In this document: piece by piece, positions 1 to 6,355 of the stretch
Numbering within the stretch: the first letter of the stretch is position 1
Layout of the letters: each line of letters opens with the position of its first letter
NCBI GenBank assembly: GCA_934667295.1
Contig: CAKULR010000066.1
Coordinates: forward strand, 1-8,526
DNA: 8,526 nt
Reading direction: 5' to 3'
Origin: an uncultured Kiritimatiellota bacterium
Lineage (GTDB): Bacteria; Verrucomicrobiota; Kiritimatiellia; RFP12; UBA1067
Notes under the pieces: model-generated
Seen by the model: only the letters and a program-made list of their open reading frames with translations
Told to the model about the DNA's origin: nothing
Databases searched by the model: none
Translations under genes and position numbers: made by a program

Positions 1-838
1 GTCGATGCCGGGGCAGTTCCCTCTGTCGGCGGACGAGCTTGTGAAGGAGCTTGTGCCCGTCGTCGCCCAGGGGGTGAAGAGCGTGCTGCTCTTCGGTCAG
101 CACGAGGGCGAAGGCAAGGACGAGTGCGGCACGCCGGCGGAGGATCCGCACGGCGCGGTGCAGCGCGCGATCCCCGTCCTGCGCGCCGCCTATCCCGACC
201 TCGTCATCCTGACGGACGTGGGCCTCTGCGCCTACACGGGCCACGGGCACTGCGGTCCGCGCGACGCGGCGGGCGACGTGGACAACGACGCCGCCTGCGA
301 GATGCTGGCGCGCGTGGCGGTATCGCACGCCCGCGCGGGGGCGGACGGCGTGGCGCCGTCGGCGATGATGGACGGCCAGATCGCCGCGAGCCGCCGCGCG
401 CTCGACGAGGAGGGCTTCGCGAAGACGCTGCTCGTCGCCTATTCGACCAAGTTCGCCTCGCAGATGTACGGCCCGTTCCGCGACGCCGAGAACTCCGCGC
501 CGTCCCAGGGCGACCGCCAGGGCTACCAGGCGAGCTTCCGCGACCCGCGCACGGCGGTCCGCGAGTCGCTGTTCGACGAGGCGGAGGGGGCGGACGCGCT
601 GATGGTGAAGCCGTCGCTCTTCTACCTGGACCTCATCCAGACGGTGGCGGCCCGCACGCTCCTGCCCGTGATGGCCTACAACGTCTCGGGCGAGTACGCG
701 ATGGTCCACGCCGCCGCCGGGAAGGGGTACTGCGACCTCTACCCGACGGCCCGCGAATCGCTCTACGCGATCTTCCGCGCGGGCGCCACGCAGGTCATTT
801 CCTACTGGGCGCCGTTCTACGGCAAGATCTTCGGCTGA
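1..838 (+). CDS. hemB: Porphobilinogen synthase (delta-aminolevulinic acid dehydratase), 5' end missing
   Basis: HemB joins two 5-aminolevulinate molecules to make porphobilinogen, an early cytoplasmic step of haem and tetrapyrrole synthesis. The frame is already open at the first base and reads S-MPGQFPLSADELVKE, a conserved internal segment, so the ATG at position 5 is not the true start. About 277 residues are present; full-length HemB is around 325-335, so some 50-55 N-terminal residues lie upstream. Counting from that internal Met, the two active-site lysines are visible: K149 in AYSTKFASQMYGPFRDA and K202 in DALMVKPSLFYLDL, the second being the Schiff-base lysine. NVSGEYAM near residue 226 is also conserved. 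The metal loop reads DVGLCAYTGHGHCG: two cysteines of the zinc type (C75, C83) are kept, but the first of the usual three is glycine (G73). The stop is TGA at 836-838, 19 bp before the next gene, so the two may be cotranscribed. Identity is very secure; metal use is not. Confidence 0.97.
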   Translation, partial: SMPGQFPLSADELVKELVPVVAQGVKSVLLFGQHEGEGKDECGTPAEDPHGAVQRAIPVLRAAYPDLVILTDVGLCAYTGHGHCGPRDAAGDVDNDAACEMLARVAVSHARAGADGVAPSAMMDGQIAASRRALDEEGFAKTLLVAYSTKFASQMYGPFRDAENSAPSQGDRQGYQASFRDPRTAVRESLFDEAEGADALMVKPSLFYLDLIQTVAARTLLPVMAYNVSGEYAMVHAAAGKGYCDLYPTARESLYAIFRAGATQVISYWAPFYGKIFG

Positions 839-857
839 AAAACGAGGTGACGACGAC

Positions 858-3428
858 ATGAAGAAGATGCTCTTCGCGATGACGGTGGCGACGGCGGCGC
901 TCGCGCTGCGGGCCGAGACGGTGACGGCGGCGGGACGGCTGGACCTGGGCGGCGTGTGGCATCTGCGCGAGGCGGACAACGCCGTGCAGTTCACCGTGCC
1001 GATCCAGGTTCCGGGCGACGTCCATTCCGCCCTGTTCGCGGCCGGGAAGATCCCCGATCCCTTCTTCGGGCAGAACGAGCTGCTGACGCAGGACGTGGGG
1101 CGGAAGGACTGGCGGATCGAGCGCTCCTTCACGGTCCCGGCCTCCCTCCTGCGGGCGAAGGGCGTCACGCTGCGCCTGGAGGACGTGGACACCTTCTGCA
1201 CCATCGAGATCAACGGCGAGGAGGTCGGGCGCACCGACAACCGCTTCCGCCGCTGGGACTTCGACGTGAAGCGCTTCCTCAAGCCCGGCGACAACCGCAT
1301 CGTGGGCGTCTTCAAAAGCGCCGAGAACGAGTCGAACGCGCGCGCGAAGACCTACGACCACCCGTTCCGGATCGCGAACGTGCCGTGGGCGAAGTCGATC
1401 GAGCTGATCCGCAAGCCGCAGTGCCACGGCGGCTGGGACTGGGGGCTCGCGCAGATGGTGACGGGCTTCTGCGGCCCCGTCACGCTCATCGCGGTGGACG
1501 ACGCACGCCTCGACTACGTGTACTGCGACCAGGACTTCGCGGTGGACCGGTCGCGCTGCACGGTAACGGTCCATGCCGAGGTGACGGCCCCGGCGGTCGG
1601 TTCGACGACGTTCGCGGTCCGGCTCGGCGACCATGTGCAGGAGAAGGCCGTCTCGCTCGCGGCGGGCGCGAACCGCCTCGCCCTCGCGATCGACGTGCAG
1701 AACCCGAAGCTCTGGTGGCCGAACGGCGCGGGCGCGCAGCACCTCTACCCGCTGGAAGTGCGGGTGGGCGGCGAGACGCTGACGCGCAGGATCGGCCTCC
1801 GCACGATCGAGGTGCTGAACACGCCGGACAGGGACGCGAACGGCAAGGAGGGCGCGCGCATGGCCTTCCGCGTGAACGGCGAGGAGATCTTCTGCAAGGG
1901 CGCGAACTGGATTCCGTGCGATGCGTTCGAAAGCCGCCAGACGCCGGAGCGGTACCGCGACCTCCTGGCGTCCGCCCAACGGGCGAACATGAACATGGTG
2001 CGCCTCTGGGGCGGCGGACAGTTCGAGCACGATGCGTTCTACGAACTGTGCGACGAGCTGGGCCTGATGGTCTGGCACGACATGATGTTCTCCTGCGCGA
2101 TCTACCCCGGCGACGCCGCGTTCCTCGCGAGCGTCGAGAAGGAGCTCGCGCACCAGCTGCGCCGCCTCCGCGACCATGCGTCCATCGCCCTCTGGTGCGG
2201 CGACAACGAGTGCGTCGGCGCGCTCACCTGGTTCGAGCCGAGCCGCAAGGACCGTCCGTACTACCTCAAGGCCCTCCAGGCGCGCACGCAGGTGGAGGCG
2301 GACGCCGTGGCGAAGTACGACCCCGCGCGCACGTTCTGGCCCTCCTCCCCCTGCGGCGGACCCGGCGACTACTCCGACGCCTGGCACAACGACAACAAGG
2401 GCGACATGCACAACTGGACCGTCTGGCACGAGAACAAGGGCTTCGACAACTACTACAAATACAAGCCCCGCTTCTGCAGCGAGTTCGGCTACCAGAGTTT
2501 TTCGTCGCCCGAGGTCGCGGCCACGTTCTGTCCGCGCGACCAGCTGAACCCCACGGCCCCCGACTTCGAGTACCACCAGAAGAACGCGGGCGGCAACCGC
2601 CGGATGCTGGAGACGATGGCGCGCTACTTCCGTTTCCCGGAAGGGGCGGAGAGTATGCTGTGGGTCTCGCAGATCCAGCAGGCGATCGCGATCAAGACGG
2701 CGGTCGAGGGTTGGCGGCGTCTGCGTCCGCGCTGCATGGGCACGCTCTTCTGGCAGCTGAACGACAACTGGCCCGTCGCGAGCTGGAGCTCCATCGAGTA
2801 CGGCGGGAAGTGGAAGCACCTGCAGTACCACGCGAAGCGCTTCTTCGCGAACGTCGCCGTGGTGACGGTGCCGGCGGAGGGCGATGCGGGCAAGATCGAG
2901 GTGTGGGCGCTCAACGACGAGGGCGTGGCGGTGGACGCGCGTGTGGCGGTGCGGACGCTGGACTTCCAGGGCGCGTGCCTCGGGACGCTGGAGCTGCCCG
3001 CCGCGCTGCCGCCCCGTTCCGCGACGCGCCTCGCGGTCTACGCGCTCGACCGCTTCGGCACGGAGAAGGAGCGCGTGGGGCGGTTCCTCTCGCTCACGCT
3101 CGACGCGACCGTGGAGGGGAGGCCCGTCACGTTCGCGAACGAGTGGCTGTTCAACGCCTACAAGGCGTGTCCGCTTGCGGACGCGGACGTGCGCTGGACG
3201 GCCCGGAACGACAACGGGGTCTGGACGGTGACGCTCACGACGGACCGCCCCGCGTTCTTCACCTGGGTGAACGCGACGGGCATCCCCGGCGAGTTCAGCG
3301 ACAACAGCTTCACGCTCTACCCGGATCGCCCCGTCACGCTCACCTTCACGCCCAGGAAGCCCGGCCTCCGCTTCGCCGACTTCAAGGCCGCCCTCTCGGT
3401 TTTCCACCTGCGCAGGACCTACCGCTAG
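858..3428 (+). CDS. Secreted beta-mannosidase, glycoside hydrolase family 2
   Basis: This 856-residue enzyme should remove terminal beta-D-mannose from mannan- or glycan-derived oligosaccharides outside the cytoplasm. The N-terminus (MKKMLFAMTVATAALALRA) is a Sec signal peptide with likely cleavage near residue 19. The layout is that of GH2 beta-mannosidases: a sugar-binding jelly-roll (about 27-210, with the family motif GGWDWG at 191-196), an Ig-like sandwich (about 215-320), a TIM barrel (about 330-660), and C-terminal Ig-like domains. The expected acid/base is E451 in LWCGDNE and the nucleophile is E542 in SEFGYQS. Other family blocks are VRLWGGG (381-387), the VWHDMMFSCAIYPGD block (405-419) and GTLFWQLNDNWPVASWSS (628-645). 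Together these separate it from beta-galactosidase and beta-glucuronidase. The ATG at 858 is supported by GAGGTGA at 844-850. No transporter or regulator for sugar use is seen beside it. Substrate linkage and chain length cannot be told from sequence. Confidence 0.94.
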   Translation: MKKMLFAMTVATAALALRAETVTAAGRLDLGGVWHLREADNAVQFTVPIQVPGDVHSALFAAGKIPDPFFGQNELLTQDVGRKDWRIERSFTVPASLLRAKGVTLRLEDVDTFCTIEINGEEVGRTDNRFRRWDFDVKRFLKPGDNRIVGVFKSAENESNARAKTYDHPFRIANVPWAKSIELIRKPQCHGGWDWGLAQMVTGFCGPVTLIAVDDARLDYVYCDQDFAVDRSRCTVTVHAEVTAPAVGSTTFAVRLGDHVQEKAVSLAAGANRLALAIDVQNPKLWWPNGAGAQHLYPLEVRVGGETLTRRIGLRTIEVLNTPDRDANGKEGARMAFRVNGEEIFCKGANWIPCDAFESRQTPERYRDLLASAQRANMNMVRLWGGGQFEHDAFYELCDELGLMVWHDMMFSCAIYPGDAAFLASVEKELAHQLRRLRDHASIALWCGDNECVGALTWFEPSRKDRPYYLKALQARTQVEADAVAKYDPARTFWPSSPCGGPGDYSDAWHNDNKGDMHNWTVWHENKGFDNYYKYKPRFCSEFGYQSFSSPEVAATFCPRDQLNPTAPDFEYHQKNAGGNRRMLETMARYFRFPEGAESMLWVSQIQQAIAIKTAVEGWRRLRPRCMGTLFWQLNDNWPVASWSSIEYGGKWKHLQYHAKRFFANVAVVTVPAEGDAGKIEVWALNDEGVAVDARVAVRTLDFQGACLGTLELPAALPPRSATRLAVYALDRFGTEKERVGRFLSLTLDATVEGRPVTFANEWLFNAYKACPLADADVRWTARNDNGVWTVTLTTDRPAFFTWVNATGIPGEFSDNSFTLYPDRPVTLTFTPRKPGLRFADFKAALSVFHLRRTYR

Positions 3429-3435
3429 GCGACTG

Positions 3436-3444
3436 TGGTATACT
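3436..3444 (+). promoter_or_regulatory. Probable extended -10 promoter for the GNAT gene
   Basis: TGGTATACT, within TGTGGTATACT at 3434-3444, matches a bacterial extended -10 element (TG-n-TATAAT-like). No -35 hexamer is recognisable upstream, as is common for extended -10 promoters. It lies 8 bp before the GTG at 3453, so transcription would begin at or next to that codon. A nearly identical motif precedes the ABC-F gene at 6328-6338. Confidence 0.55.
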
Positions 3445-3452
3445 GTTCGGCC

Positions 3453-3956
3453 GTGAACGGAGAATTCAAGACGAGGTCTGCGGGCCTCGGGGATGCCGAG
3501 TGCATCCACGCCCTCATCCACCTGCTCAAGGACGAGCTGGTGCCGCGCGCGATGGGCAACGTGGTGGAGAACATCGACCGCTTCCTCGTGGTCGAGCGGA
3601 ACGGCGAGATGGTCGGCTGCGCGGCCTACCAGATCTGGCCCGAGATCGGCGACCCGCTGAAGGCCTCGGTCGAGATCCAGAGCGTCGCCGTGCGCGCGCC
3701 GTACCGCCGTCGCGGCATCGGGCGCCTCCTCGTCCAGGCCGTGATCGACCGCGTGCGCGCGTTCGCCCCGGCCGAGGTGATCGTGCTCACCCTCACGCCC
3801 GCGTTCTTCGCGTCGCTCGGTTTCCACGAGATCGCCAAGACCCACATCATGCACAAGCTCTATTCGGGCTGCATCAACTGCACGAAGCACGCGGATCCGT
3901 TCACGTGCCCGGAAAAGGCGATGGTGTTTCCCCTTAAGGACCAGGTGAATGAATAA
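3453..3956 (+). CDS. GNAT-family N-acetyltransferase, short ArgA-like (N-acetylglutamate synthase-like)
   Basis: A single GNAT domain of 167 residues, expected to move an acetyl group from acetyl-CoA to an amine. Several blocks resemble the acetyltransferase part of ArgA and the short stand-alone N-acetylglutamate synthases of the first arginine-biosynthesis step: VVERNGEMVGCAAYQIWPE, a following acetyl-CoA loop R-R-R-G-I-G (residues 85-90), and VLTLTPAFFASLGFHEIAK. The tail carries C140-x2-C143-x8-C152 (GCINCTKHADPFTCPEKAMV), which may bind metal or be structural. The amino-acid-kinase domain of long ArgA is absent. I chose GTG 3453 because the upstream GTG at 3435 falls inside the promoter-like motif and neither codon has a Shine-Dalgarno; using 3435 would add six residues. 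The 3' end overlaps the carboxypeptidase gene by 8 bp. No other arginine gene is visible, so the substrate (glutamate or another amine) is inferred. Confidence 0.85.
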   Translation: MNGEFKTRSAGLGDAECIHALIHLLKDELVPRAMGNVVENIDRFLVVERNGEMVGCAAYQIWPEIGDPLKASVEIQSVAVRAPYRRRGIGRLLVQAVIDRVRAFAPAEVIVLTLTPAFFASLGFHEIAKTHIMHKLYSGCINCTKHADPFTCPEKAMVFPLKDQVNE

Positions 3957-4875
3957 GAAAATCTTCCTCCTTGTGATGTCCCTTTCATGCGTGGTGACGG
4001 CGGCGTACGCGGACGCGGCGACGCCGTTTCCCGAGACGGCATTCCGCCGCACGCCCTACGTGGGCGCGATCGCGGTGGACGCCCAGACGGGCGAGGTCCT
4101 CTTCGAGCGGCATGCGGACGCCGTGGCGCGCCCGGCCTCCGTGACGAAGCTGATGACGCTCCTGCTCTGCCTGGAGGACATGCATGCGTTCAAGTACGAC
4201 CCGACCACGCGCGTGACGGCGAGCGTGCGCTGCAGCCGGGAGAAGCCGAGCAACGTGGGGCTCAAGCCCGGGCAGTCGATGACCGTGGACGACCTCCTGA
4301 TGGCCAGCATGGTCAGGAGCGCGAACGACGCCGCCGTGCTGCTGGCCGAGCATTCCACCGCCGCCAACGCCGGGCGCGCGATCAAGCCGGGCGACCTCCA
4401 GGCGTTCGTCCTCCGGATGAACAACAAGGCGCGCGAGCTCGGCATGGTGCACACGCACTATGAGACGCCGAACGGCTACCCGCCGAAGCCCGGCTCGGGG
4501 CGTCCGTTCGACACCTCCACCTGCCGCGACCTCGTGAAGCTCGCCCGGGCCGTGCTGCGCTACCCCGAGGTCTTCCGCTTCACGAAGACGAAACTCTGCA
4601 CCGTCACCGACGGCGCCGGGAAGCCGCTCAGGATGGTCAACCACAACAACATCCTCGTGAAGGACAGGCAGAAGATCCTCAACGAGCGGGGCGAGAGCGA
4701 GGTGGACGGCCTCAAGACCGGCTACATCGACGCGGGCGGGTCCTCGATCATCCTCACGGGCGCGCGCAACGGGAAGCGCGCGATCGTGGTCGTCGTGGGC
4801 AGCCAGACCGCCAAGCTGCGCGACCAGCATGCGCGCGCGCTGATGGTCGAGGCGCTGGACCGGGTGGCGAAGTGA
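3949..4875 (+). CDS. D-alanyl-D-alanine carboxypeptidase, penicillin-binding protein of family S11 (DacA/PBP5-like)
   Basis: This 308-residue exported serine enzyme should trim the terminal D-alanine from peptidoglycan pentapeptides. A signal peptide (MNKKIFLLVMSLSCVVTAAYADA) is cleaved near residues 22-24. All three penicillin-binding motifs are intact: S64-V-T-K67 with the acylated serine, S124-A-N126, and K256-T-G258. The flanking VDGLKTGYIDAGGSS and the HYETPNGYPP segment are typical of S11. E. coli PBP5 is about 400 residues; this protein ends soon after the catalytic domain and lacks the C-terminal beta domain and amphipathic membrane anchor, so it may be soluble in the periplasm. Cys14 in the signal region does not form a good lipobox. 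The ATG at 3949 overlaps the GNAT gene by 8 bp and is preceded by AAGGA at 3936-3940. The gene overlaps mutY by 4 bp (GTGA), suggesting coupled translation. An endopeptidase activity of the same fold cannot be excluded. Confidence 0.93.
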   Translation: MNKKIFLLVMSLSCVVTAAYADAATPFPETAFRRTPYVGAIAVDAQTGEVLFERHADAVARPASVTKLMTLLLCLEDMHAFKYDPTTRVTASVRCSREKPSNVGLKPGQSMTVDDLLMASMVRSANDAAVLLAEHSTAANAGRAIKPGDLQAFVLRMNNKARELGMVHTHYETPNGYPPKPGSGRPFDTSTCRDLVKLARAVLRYPEVFRFTKTKLCTVTDGAGKPLRMVNHNNILVKDRQKILNERGESEVDGLKTGYIDAGGSSIILTGARNGKRAIVVVVGSQTAKLRDQHARALMVEALDRVAK

Positions 4876-5813
4876 CGCTTGCGCGGAGGCTCTGCGCGTG
4901 GTTCGCGCGGGTGAAGCGCCCGATGCCGTGGCGTCTGGCGCCGTCCCCGTACGTCTGCTGGCTGAGCGAGATCATGATGCAGCAGACGACGTACGGCGCC
5001 GTGCTGCCGTACTACGCGCGCTTTCTGGAGCGGTTCCCCACCGTCGAGGCGCTGGCCGCCGCGCCCGAGTCCGCCGTCCTGAAGGTGTGGGAGGGGTTGG
5101 GCTACTACGCCCGCGCCCGGAACCTCCACAAGGCGGCGAAGCAGATCTGCGCGGCGGGCGCGGCGCGGTGGCCGAAGGGGCTTGCGGAATGGTCGGCCGT
5201 GCCGGGCGTGGGGCCCTACACGGCGGCCGCGCTCGCGAGCGGGTTGGACGGCGAGCGGACACCGGTTGTGGACGGCAACGTGGCGCGCGTCTTCGCGCGC
5301 GTGTGGGAGCTGGAGGACGACTTCCACGCCCAGCCCGCGCGGCGGAAGCTCGCGCTGCGGCTCCAGCCGCTGATGGATGAGCGGGGAATCCGCCCCGGCG
5401 ACTTCAACCAGGCGATGATGGAACTGGGCGCGCTCGTCTGCACGCCCGCGAATCCGGCCTGTGCGACGTGTCCGCTCGCGGCGGATTGCGCGGCGCGCAA
5501 GGTGGGGACGCAGGCCGACTATCCGCGCCGGAGGGCCCGGAAGGAGCTTCCCGTGCGGCGGACGACCGCCGTCGTCGTGACGGACGGCACGGGGCGCGTG
5601 CTGCTCGTCGAGAACAGGGCGGGCGGTCTCCTGAAGGGGCTCTGGGAACTTCCCGCCGTCGAGCCCGCTGCGGAGCAGGTGCAGACCTTCTCGCATTTCC
5701 GTCTTGAGCTGACGGCCCTGCGGGCGCGGGAGGCCGCGACCTTTGCGGATCCGAAGTCCGTGCCGCTCTCCACCTCCACGCGAAAGGTCCTCGCCACGTG
5801 CGGTTTGCTCTGA
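4872..5813 (+). CDS. mutY: A/G-specific adenine DNA glycosylase MutY
   Basis: MutY removes adenine mispaired with 8-oxoguanine, preventing G:C to T:A mutations. The 313-residue protein has the helix-hairpin-helix glycosylase core in order: WLSEIMMQQT with the catalytic glutamate E33, WEGLGYYARARNLHKAA (73-89), the hairpin VPGVGPYTAAAL (110-121), and PVVDGNVARVFAR with catalytic aspartate D134. The [4Fe-4S] ligands have exact MutY spacing: C190-x6-C197-x2-C200-x5-C206. A C-terminal Nudix-like domain follows from about 228 (TTAVVVTDGTGRVLLVENRAGG) and keeps the F-S-H motif (273-275) used in 8-oxoguanine recognition. The stretch between LWELPAVE and FSHF is short compared with E. coli MutY (about 350 residues), so the recognition domain is compact. 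The start is GTG 4872, overlapping the upstream stop by 4 bp, with only a weak GGTGG at 4863-4867. The 3' end overlaps the next gene by 16 bp. Confidence 0.96.
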   Translation: MTLARRLCAWFARVKRPMPWRLAPSPYVCWLSEIMMQQTTYGAVLPYYARFLERFPTVEALAAAPESAVLKVWEGLGYYARARNLHKAAKQICAAGAARWPKGLAEWSAVPGVGPYTAAALASGLDGERTPVVDGNVARVFARVWELEDDFHAQPARRKLALRLQPLMDERGIRPGDFNQAMMELGALVCTPANPACATCPLAADCAARKVGTQADYPRRRARKELPVRRTTAVVVTDGTGRVLLVENRAGGLLKGLWELPAVEPAAEQVQTFSHFRLELTALRAREAATFADPKSVPLSTSTRKVLATCGLL

Positions 5814-6355
5814 TCAGCGCGCTTTTCCTCGTGCCGTTCGCCGCGCCGTTTCTCGTGCGGTGGGTGCGGGCGCGCCGCTGGGGTCTGCCCGTGCGCGTCG
5901 CGATGGGTCCGGACACGCCGCGCCCGGAGGCTCTGGGGAACTATCTCGCGGAGATCGCGCGCCGTCTGGACGAACGGCCCGAACGGATGCGGGTCGTCTT
6001 CGATGGCGGTGGTTCGCGGGACCGCGCCATTTCCCTTGATGTCACGCCGGACCGGGCGCTGCGTGTTTCCGTGGACGGGCATCGTCCGCGCCGCGTCGAT
6101 CTGCGGGGACGCTGGATCGCCGACCATCCCGTGCCGCTCTCCCTGAAGCGGGCGGTGCTCTACGTCGAACCGGTGGACGCCAACCGCTTCCGCGTGATGA
6201 CGTGTATCCCGTTCGCGGTGCCGCCCCTCCTCTACGTCCTCTGCTCGCTTGCCGCGACCGTCGGCGTCGTGCTGCTCATGCCCGAAGTGGTCGCCCCGGC
6301 CGTGGGGCTGGCGCTCGGCTCGGCCTGTGTGGTACACTATCCGCTCCCATGCTAG
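5798..6355 (+). CDS. Unrecognised small membrane protein
   Basis: I do not recognise this 185-residue protein. A hydrophobic N-terminal segment (about residues 3-21) is followed by Arg-rich residues R21, R24, R26 and R27. These suggest an uncleaved anchor or a signal sequence with the positive side in the cytoplasm. A soluble middle region (about 30-130) is charged and rich in arginine and aspartate, with a predicted beta-rich stretch around RVVFDGGGSRDRAISLDVTP. Two more hydrophobic stretches follow (about 136-160 and 164-180), and the protein ends HYPLPC. The likely start is GTG 5798, preceded by AAAGG at 5783-5787. It overlaps the mutY end by 16 bp and its own stop overlaps the ABC-F start by 7 bp, so it is positioned for translational coupling. 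The ABC-F promoter-like motif is embedded in its final codons. The reading frame uses the same G/C-rich codon pattern as its neighbours, which supports a real gene. No function is proposed. Confidence 0.75.
   Translation: MRFALISALFLVPFAAPFLVRWVRARRWGLPVRVAMGPDTPRPEALGNYLAEIARRLDERPERMRVVFDGGGSRDRAISLDVTPDRALRVSVDGHRPRRVDLRGRWIADHPVPLSLKRAVLYVEPVDANRFRVMTCIPFAVPPLLYVLCSLAATVGVVLLMPEVVAPAVGLALGSACVVHYPLPC
6330..6338 (+). promoter_or_regulatory. Probable extended -10 promoter for the ABC-F gene
   Basis: TGGTACACT, within TGTGGTACACT at 6328-6338, differs by one base from the motif ahead of the GNAT gene. It ends 10 bp before ATG 6349, so the predicted transcript would have almost no leader. 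No -35 hexamer is recognisable. It lies inside the 3' end of the upstream membrane-protein gene. Confidence 0.5.

Noticed and set aside
956..3937. A long shifted + frame inside the mannosidase gene
   Set aside because: The product is Arg/Gly/Ala-rich without motifs, while the overlapping frame encodes a complete GH2 enzyme with catalytic residues.
3976..3992. Lipoprotein signal around Cys14 of the carboxypeptidase
   Set aside because: The residues before the cysteine are S-L-S, without the leucine-type residue needed at -3, and a normal signal-peptidase site follows at about residues 22-24.
795..4052. A very long open frame on the - strand (over 1000 codons) across the mannosidase and GNAT genes
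   Set aside because: Its translation is Arg/Val/His-rich low-complexity sequence with no recognisable domain. Strong G/C at third codon positions of the + genes removes stops from the opposite strand, which explains it.
6202..6348. In-frame upstream extension of the ABC-F gene by 49 codons
   Set aside because: The extra residues are Arg-rich, lie wholly inside the preceding gene, and match nothing in ABC-F proteins, which begin with sequence like MLDFQNISVHYG.
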